Shown: one piece after another, positions 27,376 to 35,439 of the stretch
Position numbering within the stretch: position 1 is the stretch's first letter
Layout of the letters: every line of letters begins with the position of its first letter
NCBI GenBank assembly: GCA_024233875.1
Contig: JACKPB010000003.1
Location: 310,001-374,000 of the forward strand
Direction: 5' to 3'
DNA: 64,000 nucleotides
From: Leptospiraceae bacterium
GTDB taxonomy: Bacteria; Spirochaetota; Leptospiria; Leptospirales; Leptospiraceae
Translations under genes and position numbers: made by a program
The notes under the pieces: generated by a model
Databases searched by the model: none
The model's input: only the letters and a program-made list of their open reading frames with translations
Told to the model about the DNA's origin: nothing

Positions 27376-28272
27376 TTATTTCAAAGCCCAAATATCATGC
27401 TTTCCGGAACCATCAGCTTCTTGGATTTTCTTTCCTAATAAGTTGATCACCCCCTGGTGCACACCATTTTCATGACACACTTCGATTGCACCATTTTCAT
27501 GATCCAAAGAAAGATATAATTTTTTACTATTTTTATCTACTGAGTAAATTTCTCTTTGAGAATTTCTGAGTTGTTTTTCCTTGCTACTCAATTCTTGTTC
27601 AAAAGTATAGAAATTTCTTTCTACTACATTTCTACAAAACTCTACTTTTTCATTTGAGGATAATTTGCGATACTCTCCCCCATTTCCCAGAGCGGACTTT
27701 TCAAAACCAATCAATTTTTCCTGATTGGTTTTGAATCTTCCTTTATAATGTTTATCCATAAATTCTATAATCAATAAATCAGAATAACTAGGATCATTTG
27801 CTTGCATTTTCCAATATCCAAGATTGGGAAAATATTCATGATTCCATTCCCATTTTTGTGGGTTTGCACTTAAATAATTAAAATGAAAACGATACCAATC
27901 TTCTTCTTTAATAACAACCTCGCTTGGAATATTCGGGTATTCGATCCCAAATTCTCCATTATTTTGATTAGGTTTAATTATTTTTAATTTTTGATAACTC
28001 TCCTCTACAGGTTGAAATGATAGTATGTTGACTAAATCATGTTTCTGTGTTTGAGATAACCAAGGACAGGTTATTAAATCTCCAAAAATTAGATCTGTAA
28101 AATAACCCCAAGAAAGTTTTAAATTCCAAATCTCATCGTTATTTTTTATTTTATCATCCTTATTCCTTATAAATTCAGTTAAGCTAATAAATTTTTCAAC
28201 TTGATCAGACCGATCAATCGTTAAATCTTCCCATGTAAAACTTTGAGAATGAAAAATTAAATTTCCATTCAT
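27376..28272 (-). CDS. Unknown 298-aa protein of the DUF262/DUF3696 module
   Basis: Not recognised. A soluble 298-aa protein, rich in aromatic residues in the middle (WYRFHFNYLSANPQKWEWNH, YWKMQANDPSYSDLLIIEFM), with a charged, probably helical segment EKVEFCRNVVERNFYTFEQE. No signal peptide, membrane helix or catalytic motif is visible. Its start overlaps the AAA ATPase stop by 4 bp (ATGA) and it ends 10 bp before the res gene, so it belongs to the same transcript. By position it is the third component of the DUF262-DUF3696 module. It could be a specificity, effector or immunity factor; there is no evidence to choose. Confidence 0.6.
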   Translation of the reverse strand: MNGNLIFHSQSFTWEDLTIDRSDQVEKFISLTEFIRNKDDKIKNNDEIWNLKLSWGYFTDLIFGDLITCPWLSQTQKHDLVNILSFQPVEESYQKLKIIKPNQNNGEFGIEYPNIPSEVVIKEEDWYRFHFNYLSANPQKWEWNHEYFPNLGYWKMQANDPSYSDLLIIEFMDKHYKGRFKTNQEKLIGFEKSALGNGGEYRKLSSNEKVEFCRNVVERNFYTFEQELSSKEKQLRNSQREIYSVDKNSKKLYLSLDHENGAIEVCHENGVHQGVINLLGKKIQEADGSGKHDIWALK

Positions 28273-29390
28273 TGCATAGCCTCCCTTTTCTTGCGGATGA
28301 TTTCTGCCATATCAATTTGTACCTGATCGAAAAAACCTCTCGGGAATTCATCCAAATCGCCTTTGGGAGTTATTTCTATTTTTTGAATATTTAACTCTTC
28401 ATCACTTTTTTTCGAAAAAAAGTTAATGATAATATCTGAATCGCTAATCTTTTGATTCATCACTGCCACCCTTGCCCCATTGATGATATGTTCACTATGT
28501 GTTTCCACAATCACCTGCACACCTGAGGCCGCAATGACTGAAAGAAATTGACCTATCCTGGATTGACCCGATGGATGTAAATGTGCTTCCGGATTTTCTA
28601 CAATCATGATAGAACCTTCCTCGGCCAATAGTCCATTGATGATGATAGGAAGAGTGTAGGAAATTCCAAAACCTACATTATAAGGAGTTTTTTTATTATA
28701 TAGAACAAATACTTTATTAATCTCTTCGATTTTAGTGGACGATATATTGATTCCTGGAATTATATAATTCATCCATTGTACAACTTGTTCTCTGAATTTT
28801 AATATTCCATTCTTAGAATCTTCAATAAACTTTTGAAATGCTTTTTGGGGATTTATATCGAAGATGTCTCCTAACTCAGTCAACATTTGGATGGAATACT
28901 CACCCTGCCAACCGGAATGTGGATATTCAAAAACATTAATAGAATAAAAAGGTCTCGGACCAATTCTTTCTGCATGTAAATAATAAAATTTTTGAGAAAG
29001 AACTAAATTTTTTAACTCTGAGTATTTAGGAAACTTTTCTATTTTTATAAATATTTCTCGTTTTTTTAGCGGCACATCAAAGATATAATGGATTTCTTTG
29101 TTTGTAAAATGAAAATCTATTTGAATTTTTTGATTGGGATGATTTTCTCTTAGAATATCTTCATTTGTTCCGAGGTTTAGTAAATAATTTTCATTTAATT
29201 TGATTTTTTCTAATCCCTGTGGTGATTTTTTTAGCTCATCTATTATACTTCGTATCAATAAAATTGATTGTATTACAGATGATTTTCCAACAGAATTGGA
29301 ACCTGCTAAAACAGTAAGCCTTCTCAGACGGATAGATTCTTTTTCAAAACATTTAAATCCACCAATATAGATTTCGTTTATGTAATTCAT
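28269..29390 (-). CDS. AAA ATPase with DUF3696 C-terminal domain (OLD-like, no TOPRIM)
   Basis: A 373-aa ABC/SMC-type ATPase. N-terminal INEIYIGGFKCFEKESIRL leads into Walker A GSNSVGKSSV (residues 30-39). The D-loop region has MIVENPEAHLHPSGQSRIGQ (Walker B near 255-265) and VIVETHSEHIINGAR (H-loop near 295), as in OLD-family and RecF-like ATPases. The tail IQKIEITPKGDLDEFPRGFF is the DUF3696 signature. No TOPRIM nuclease domain follows, so it needs a partner for any cleavage. It overlaps both neighbours by 4 bp. DUF3696 ATPases recur next to DUF262 proteins in defence islands; the combined activity is undetermined. Confidence 0.8.
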   Translation of the reverse strand: MNYINEIYIGGFKCFEKESIRLRRLTVLAGSNSVGKSSVIQSILLIRSIIDELKKSPQGLEKIKLNENYLLNLGTNEDILRENHPNQKIQIDFHFTNKEIHYIFDVPLKKREIFIKIEKFPKYSELKNLVLSQKFYYLHAERIGPRPFYSINVFEYPHSGWQGEYSIQMLTELGDIFDINPQKAFQKFIEDSKNGILKFREQVVQWMNYIIPGINISSTKIEEINKVFVLYNKKTPYNVGFGISYTLPIIINGLLAEEGSIMIVENPEAHLHPSGQSRIGQFLSVIAASGVQVIVETHSEHIINGARVAVMNQKISDSDIIINFFSKKSDEELNIQKIEITPKGDLDEFPRGFFDQVQIDMAEIIRKKREAMQ

Positions 29391-30778
29391 ACAGGGTTTC
29401 CTATCCTCTTAATTAAAAACTCTTTCAATCGACTAAATGAATCTAGTATAACGACTTTATCGTTAGTTTTATAACTAAAATTATCAAATAGTTTTTTGTC
29501 CTTTTGTAATTCGTTTGCCAATTCTATTGCTAAGAATCCAGACTTTTGGTTTTTTATTATTTTTTCATAAGAATAAGGAATTAAAATTACAGAAAGAGTG
29601 GTAAAGAGAGATTTGTTTATCAACTGAACTTTTGCTTTTTCCTTCAAATGTTCGGGTAAACATTTCCGGAATGCATATTTTCCAAATAAGAATTTAGATA
29701 AATTCATACTGTTAAGAAAATCTTTTTTAATTTTCTCTAAATCGAGTTCCTTATTGGTATTTAAATTCTGTATAGTATCATCGAGAAAGTTTTGCATGTT
29801 TCCAGTGTATTCCCAATCCTTATCATTTAAAATTTTTTCTAACCAAAAAGCTATAAATCGAAGAACCAATTCATGTGATTCCATCCGATTTGATTTTACA
29901 GAATTCATGGTGGCTTCTTTAAACTCTTTTGAATAAGCTAATTCAGAAATCAATTTCCTGGTATGTTTTAGACAGAGTGAATTTCTAATCTCCTGGCTAT
30001 TGAGTGCTTTCCCTCCTGTATTCAATCTTCGAAATACATCGTATTTCACTTTAAAAGGAGATCTTGCTTCAATAATATTTACTGTAACTTGTGTTTGTAA
30101 TATATTCCTCTCATATTGACGATCAATTCCATTTTTATTATCTTTAGTTTGATAAAAACGATTCTCCTGATCGGATAAATATTCTAAATATTTTAGTTTC
30201 AATTGGTTGTCTAAGAATTTCTTTATGGAAGATAGTCTTTGCAAACCATCTACTACATGATAGGTACCTTCTTCATTTTCTGCGAGATAAAAGGTAGGAA
30301 TCGGAATTTTTAGCATTAGACTCTCAATCAGTCTGCATTGTCTTTTGTGATCCCAAATGAATTGTCTCTGATAGTCTGGACTCAAATCAATTTCATTGTA
30401 TTTCGACATCAGATCATATAGGTAACTGATCTGCCATCTATCATTTCGGATACTTATGTCTTTAGGATTATAAGGATCTTTAGTATCTTGATCTACATTC
30501 TCACTTTCAGGTTCTATTCCACTTCGGATATCTTCAGTGTATTTGTCCAAAAGTTCATAGATCTCCTTTTCTAAATCTTCTCTTTCACTTGTAATATTTT
30601 TAGAAAAATCCAGATCCTGGATTGTATCTTCACCTTTTGGTTTTGTGAAACTAACAAATAAACTGGGAGTATTTTTTGAATTTACCTTATATTGAATTGT
30701 ATCTTGTTTTATTTTGGTAGATACTTCATCAAGTTCAATTACATCCTCTTCTTTTCCGTTATTAAAAAATACTATCAT
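29387..30778 (-). CDS. DUF262 (ParB-like fold) protein
   Basis: A 463-aa protein with the DUF262 core: IDLSPDYQRQFIWDHKRQCR, LIESLMLKIPIPTFYL and YHVVDGLQRLSSIKKF (the DGxQR motif), followed by VFRRLNTGGKALNSQEIRNS. DUF262 is the N-terminal domain of GmrSD-type modification-dependent nucleases and related NTP-dependent enzymes; here the DUF1524 HNH partner domain is not seen. The start is taken at 30778, where GGAG lies about 7 nt upstream, just 2 bp after the mod stop. A longer frame to 30853 has no such site and would lie inside mod. It overlaps the ATPase gene by 4 bp. Confidence 0.8.
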   Translation of the reverse strand: MIVFFNNGKEEDVIELDEVSTKIKQDTIQYKVNSKNTPSLFVSFTKPKGEDTIQDLDFSKNITSEREDLEKEIYELLDKYTEDIRSGIEPESENVDQDTKDPYNPKDISIRNDRWQISYLYDLMSKYNEIDLSPDYQRQFIWDHKRQCRLIESLMLKIPIPTFYLAENEEGTYHVVDGLQRLSSIKKFLDNQLKLKYLEYLSDQENRFYQTKDNKNGIDRQYERNILQTQVTVNIIEARSPFKVKYDVFRRLNTGGKALNSQEIRNSLCLKHTRKLISELAYSKEFKEATMNSVKSNRMESHELVLRFIAFWLEKILNDKDWEYTGNMQNFLDDTIQNLNTNKELDLEKIKKDFLNSMNLSKFLFGKYAFRKCLPEHLKEKAKVQLINKSLFTTLSVILIPYSYEKIIKNQKSGFLAIELANELQKDKKLFDNFSYKTNDKVVILDSFSRLKEFLIKRIGNPV

Positions 30779-30780
30779 CC

Positions 30781-32718
30781 CTACTCCAGTTCCACAACGA
30801 TCTCTGTCGGCACTTTCACTACCTCGATCCCTTTTGTTCCCTGCACTCCGCAATTGGTGAACAAACGAATCTTTCCTTTCCCTTTCAACTGTTTGCAGGC
30901 ATCAAATGCCCGATTCAATTCCAGTTCTGTGAGATTCATATTTCTTTCAGTTTCGGAATTTCGAATGTGGACGATTCCGATAGAACCATCTGCTTTGGTT
31001 CCGAACAGAAAGTTTTTTACTTTGAGTTCTGTGGATTCGATATATTCAAAGTAATACAAAACCGCTCTAGAAATCTCATCCACGCTCAATTTCCAATTGA
31101 AATCATAAGTTTTCCCACTGATGGAGATGATCGACTCACCCAAATGGTAGTAGGTAAAACTACCCCCACCCTTCCACCCGACGGTCTCGCTAATCCCTCC
31201 CTGATCTTCTCCGGAAATCACTTTCTTTAAACGTGGGATGATATGAGTGTCTGCATGGTCTCCCACTTCTATACCAATCCAATTCCGACCCATCTTGTGG
31301 GCTACTGCCATAGTGGTTCCACTGCCTGCAAAGCAGTCTAGAACGAGATCACCGGGATTAGTGGCAATATCAAAAACCTTTCTTAAGAGTTTTTCAGGTT
31401 TGGGTGTAGAAAATAAATCAGTTACCTTCACCTCTGGAAATAAATTTTTTAACTCATATTTAGCCTGTCTATTATGCCCGGTTTCTTCAAGATTATTCCA
31501 AAAACTTGAAATTGAATACAGATCATCATACTCATCCCAAAGTGTCGAAGGAGGCAAACCTTCTAATTCATTTAAATAGGTTCTTCTAATTAATCTTTTT
31601 CCATCTTCAGAGAACCTTAACTCTCCTGTTTTTAATTTTTCATCAATAGTTTCCTTTGACCATCTCCATCCATTTGGAGGACAGTTAATTATATCACCTT
31701 TTGGACCTATTAATTCAAATTGTAAATTTGGTCGCCAACCCGGATTATTAACAGGATTTCCATCAAACCATGGACCTCTAGGATCATTATTAGGATTCTT
31801 GAAATGTTTTCTTCTCGATAAATCAGATAAAAAATTTGGCTTCCATTCACTATTTTTTCCATAGACTAGTATATAGTTATGATCTAATGAAAATGTAGTT
31901 ACATTATTATTACTATTATCTGTAGTTTGCCAAATTATTGATCCGATAAAGCATTCTCGACCAAAAACTTCATCGCATACAATTTTTAAATAGTGGCTCT
32001 CATCATCATCCACAGTAATCCAGATACTACCATCTTCTCTTAAGGTTTTTCTTAATAATTCAAGTCGATCTCTCAACATTGTCAGCCATTGACTATGCTC
32101 GAGATTATCTTCATAGTGTTTAAAAGCTGATCCGGTATTATACGGTATATCTACATAGATACATTTGACTTTTTCTTCTTCTGGTTTGTTTTCAAACTGT
32201 TTGACAAGTGAGTTGAGTGCAAGTAGGTTGTCCCCCTTGATCAATATCCCCTTCGATCCCGGTATCGGTTCGGCTTCGTTTATGCCGAGCGAAGTCGAGG
32301 TGCTCACCGGACTAGTTTGACGAAGATCTTCTTCCAGAACATCCTGTCGAAGTAAGTCGAAGGGAACCTCTTCCACTACATACTTCTTCTCGATTTGAGA
32401 GGGATCTTCGATGAGAGTTCCGTTCCCTTTCTTTTTGGATGTGGGTGTCGTTTTTATTTTGGCTACAAACTTTATTTGGGGGTTAAGGGATCTGGGTTCT
32501 TTTACACGTAGATCGTTTCGATCCACCCAGTAAGGACGCTTTCCTTTCCCTTCGGATTCATCTATTTCATAAAAGAGTGCATTGTCCTCATTCACCCACC
32601 TGAGTTTTGGGGCAGGTACATCCGATTCTCGTTTCATATCATTTTCTCCCAAATTCAAAATGGACTTGTCTTTGTTGTGCCAATCCAGTCCCAGATAGCC
32701 TTTGTAAGTTTGTTTCAT
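30781..32718 (-). CDS. Type III restriction-modification Mod, beta-class adenine methyltransferase
   Basis: A 645-aa DNA N6-adenine methyltransferase. Catalytic motif IV is CIYVDIPYNTGSAF (near residue 189), with Ile in place of the usual first Pro of DPPY. The AdoMet motif I, LDCFAGSGTTMAVAH, comes later (near 463), giving the beta-class order of type III Mod proteins. The target-recognition region lies between them (about 200-440) and is visibly AT-richer than both ends. It would protect host sites cleaved by Res (24102-27365) and set the specificity of both. A Ser/Thr-rich insert, SPVSTSTSLGINEAEP, near 145 is encoded by repeat-like DNA. It starts 5 bp after the UvrD-like gene. Confidence 0.85.
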   Translation of the reverse strand: MKQTYKGYLGLDWHNKDKSILNLGENDMKRESDVPAPKLRWVNEDNALFYEIDESEGKGKRPYWVDRNDLRVKEPRSLNPQIKFVAKIKTTPTSKKKGNGTLIEDPSQIEKKYVVEEVPFDLLRQDVLEEDLRQTSPVSTSTSLGINEAEPIPGSKGILIKGDNLLALNSLVKQFENKPEEEKVKCIYVDIPYNTGSAFKHYEDNLEHSQWLTMLRDRLELLRKTLREDGSIWITVDDDESHYLKIVCDEVFGRECFIGSIIWQTTDNSNNNVTTFSLDHNYILVYGKNSEWKPNFLSDLSRRKHFKNPNNDPRGPWFDGNPVNNPGWRPNLQFELIGPKGDIINCPPNGWRWSKETIDEKLKTGELRFSEDGKRLIRRTYLNELEGLPPSTLWDEYDDLYSISSFWNNLEETGHNRQAKYELKNLFPEVKVTDLFSTPKPEKLLRKVFDIATNPGDLVLDCFAGSGTTMAVAHKMGRNWIGIEVGDHADTHIIPRLKKVISGEDQGGISETVGWKGGGSFTYYHLGESIISISGKTYDFNWKLSVDEISRAVLYYFEYIESTELKVKNFLFGTKADGSIGIVHIRNSETERNMNLTELELNRAFDACKQLKGKGKIRLFTNCGVQGTKGIEVVKVPTEIVVELE

Positions 32719-32723
32719 GATTT

Positions 32724-35435
32724 CTATTTTACCTTCAACTTTTCACGGGTATCTTTCCGTAAACAGATCTCTTTACTCCTGCATTTCTTACATTTTTCTG
32801 TAGAACAGGATTTTGGCAATTCATTGGAACGGATTTTATTGGCAGCATCCAGAATCACATCGCGGGTCTGGTTCAATTCCGCATCGAATAGCTCAACCCT
32901 CAGGTCGGAATGATTGGTTCCGAGATTGTAGATTTCCAGATAATTTGCCTTTTCACCTGTGAGTTTTTCATATCCTAGAGCGTAGATTCGGAGCTGTTCC
33001 TGGGTCATTTCTTTTCTTTTTTCATTGACTTCCGTCTTGAAGTCAATGATTCCCACTCTCTCCCGACCCTCTTCAAATTTTTTAACCAAATCGATCCTTC
33101 CATTTACACGAATTCCATTCCCAAAATCGATTTCTATATCTTTTTCAATGTACTGGATGTTTTGGAACTCATCGGAGTGCTTATCGTAGTACTCGTTGAT
33201 AGAACGGTTTGCCTTTTCGGTTGCATCGTTTCTTGCCGGTTCGGTCGCATAGGGTAAATGAAAATGTCGCTCCAGAATCTCGGGTAGGTTCTCTTTAGAG
33301 ATTTCCCCGTCTTTGTATCTCTGGTGGATCTCCATCACCATATTGTGGAGGGACTTTCCATACCCCATCCGGGTTCCCAGAGGATTGCAGAATCCATAAA
33401 AAAAAGAAAGTTTAAAAAGATAAGGACAGTGGTAGTAGTCATCCAGAATCGAGAAGTTCAATACGATCTCATTCGTAGATTTTGCCTCACTCAGAACAGA
33501 ACGATTGGAATACCGGTAATTCGGTTGGTACTGAAAGACAAATCGGGAATCGAGGGAATCTTTCAGGAATTGCGAGGTTTTTTTGTTGTTCCGTCCATAA
33601 TTGGCACGACTCAAAAAAAGGAACTTTTTAGAACGGGTGATCGCCACATAGAACAATCTACGCTCGTCTTCCCCATTTCCCATCTGGTATCTCTCCTGAT
33701 TGACCACATAAGATTTGTCTATAAAATGCCAGACAGATTTGCCACCGATCGCCTGGTGGGGAAATTTATTGGAACTGAGTCCCGGAATGAAAACAGCAAG
33801 GAATTCCAGTCCTTTGGATTGGTGGATGGTCATGATCCGAACCGCATCCGGTTGCATGTACTGGTTCTGGAGATGTCCTTCGGGGTAGTATGTTCCTGCT
33901 ACGTATTTGGTAAAATTACAAAAATTCTTGAGTTTGTTTTTGGGGATCGAACGGAAATAAATGGTTTCATAGTCATTGAGAACCTGACTGAATTTACCCA
34001 GATTGTAAAGGATCAACTCCAGAATGGGGTCTGTACTACCCTCCTCTTCTTTTAGATCTGCAATATCGAGGAACCCCTGAAAGACTTCCTGGAGGATCAG
34101 TTGGTCATAAAACTTTAATTCGGGAAGTTTATTTTTGAGCTCTTTCAAATAAAAGATAGCCAGATCCAGTGATTTTTCATCAGGTGGAAATGAGATAGCC
34201 CTCCAGTATTCCTGTAATACAGACTCTGTGATTTCCGAAATCAAAAATTGAAAGATAGCATTGGATGCTCTCACTTCCGGAGTTGTAAAGAGTTCATTCA
34301 CTCCCTCTACCAAAAAAGGGATCTCCCTTTCCCTTAAGGATTCGATAATAGAGGGGGAAAGTTTATGTACCCGAACCAAAACAACTATATCAGAGTATTT
34401 CAAACCGGAGTCCCTCAGTTCAATAATCCGATCTGCCATATAGTCGGACTCATCTTTTGGATCTTCAAATTCACGGTAGACGATATCTCCTGATTCATAG
34501 GTGTACCCGCTCTGGAAGACCATCTTTTTCGGTAGTCTCTGAGTATTACGACTGATGATCTTAGAAGCAAGGTCTACCACCCCCTCCGAAGATCGAAAGT
34601 TATCCACCAGCTTAATCTGTTCTACATTTTCATATCTTTTATTGAACGTCAAAATATTCGAAAGATCACTACCCCTCCACTGGTAAATGGTTTGGTCATC
34701 GTCTCCCACGACACAGAGGTTCATACCCAGTTCATAGAGAACACGGATGAGTTTTTCCTGAATGGGATTCACATCCTGGTATTCATCGACAGTCAAAAAT
34801 TGGATCCGATCTTTGATTTTATTGCGCAGCCCTTCATCAGTTTTGAGGTGTTGGAGTGCCTTTTCCATAATCATAGTAAAATCAAAGTAACAATGCTTTT
34901 CAAAAGTTGAAGTATAGGAACGGAGAGCGTTGAGATATTTCTCTTCTAGAGGTCGATTCGGTTCCAGTTCACTCTCACGGATGATATTCATAAGACTGAT
35001 GAAATGGTCTGTGTCCGTATACACTTCCATATCGAGATCTTTCATACCAATGGTTTGGTAGTTTCTATCGATGAAGATCTTGGTCTTCACAGCATCGAGA
35101 ACTTCAAACTTCTGGTAATCAGGAATGTAATCCTGTAATATTTTATAACAAAAACTATGAATGGTACCCACATACAATTCTGCAAGACCGTTGATCTCGC
35201 CCAACTCTTCCTGAATCCTTTTATTGATCCGACTCTTCAATTCCTCCGCCGCTTTCTCTGTATAGGTAAATGCAACAATATTTTCGGGTTTGATCTCGGG
35301 ACGGGTTTTGAGTATATGTGCTATTCGAGAAGACACCACACCCGTCTTCCCCGATCCCGCACAGGCAATGATCTGAAGGTTCTTGTCAATCGTAGTAATG
35401 GCTTTGGTTTGGTCTGGAGTGTAGTTTAGGGTCAT
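32724..35435 (-). CDS. UvrD-family helicase with C-terminal Cas4/AddB-like nuclease domain
   Basis: A 903-aa SF1A helicase: IIACAGSGKTGVV (Walker A, residues 24-31), LTVDEYQDVNPIQEKLI (motif II near 215), VVGDDDQTIYQWRGS (motif III), IMTIHQSKGLEF (motif V) and RLFYVAITRSKKFL (motif VI). The last 240 residues are a PD-(D/E)XK nuclease: GRIDLVKKF then VGIIDFKTEVNEK. One Cys upstream (YYHCPYLFKL) and the C-terminal CSTEKCKKCRSKEIC suggest a 4Fe-4S nuclease as in AddB and Cas4. It would unwind and degrade DNA ends. It is GC-richer than the sacsin-like gene. A 66-aa fragment of a related helicase lies at 38281. Confidence 0.85.
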   Translation of the reverse strand: MTLNYTPDQTKAITTIDKNLQIIACAGSGKTGVVSSRIAHILKTRPEIKPENIVAFTYTEKAAEELKSRINKRIQEELGEINGLAELYVGTIHSFCYKILQDYIPDYQKFEVLDAVKTKIFIDRNYQTIGMKDLDMEVYTDTDHFISLMNIIRESELEPNRPLEEKYLNALRSYTSTFEKHCYFDFTMIMEKALQHLKTDEGLRNKIKDRIQFLTVDEYQDVNPIQEKLIRVLYELGMNLCVVGDDDQTIYQWRGSDLSNILTFNKRYENVEQIKLVDNFRSSEGVVDLASKIISRNTQRLPKKMVFQSGYTYESGDIVYREFEDPKDESDYMADRIIELRDSGLKYSDIVVLVRVHKLSPSIIESLREREIPFLVEGVNELFTTPEVRASNAIFQFLISEITESVLQEYWRAISFPPDEKSLDLAIFYLKELKNKLPELKFYDQLILQEVFQGFLDIADLKEEEGSTDPILELILYNLGKFSQVLNDYETIYFRSIPKNKLKNFCNFTKYVAGTYYPEGHLQNQYMQPDAVRIMTIHQSKGLEFLAVFIPGLSSNKFPHQAIGGKSVWHFIDKSYVVNQERYQMGNGEDERRLFYVAITRSKKFLFLSRANYGRNNKKTSQFLKDSLDSRFVFQYQPNYRYSNRSVLSEAKSTNEIVLNFSILDDYYHCPYLFKLSFFYGFCNPLGTRMGYGKSLHNMVMEIHQRYKDGEISKENLPEILERHFHLPYATEPARNDATEKANRSINEYYDKHSDEFQNIQYIEKDIEIDFGNGIRVNGRIDLVKKFEEGRERVGIIDFKTEVNEKRKEMTQEQLRIYALGYEKLTGEKANYLEIYNLGTNHSDLRVELFDAELNQTRDVILDAANKIRSNELPKSCSTEKCKKCRSKEICLRKDTREKLKVK

Positions 35436-35439
35436 GGGG

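Noticed and set aside
29387..30853. Longer N-terminus for the DUF262 protein
   Set aside because: The upstream ATG at 30853 lies inside mod with no ribosome-binding site; GGAG precedes the ATG at 30778, and the extra residues (SAGNKRDRGSESADRDRC) look like out-of-frame translation.
33324..34055. A 243-codon plus-strand reading frame
   Set aside because: It is antisense to the UvrD-like gene, shows no domain and has no ribosome-binding site; the minus-strand frame carries all helicase motifs.
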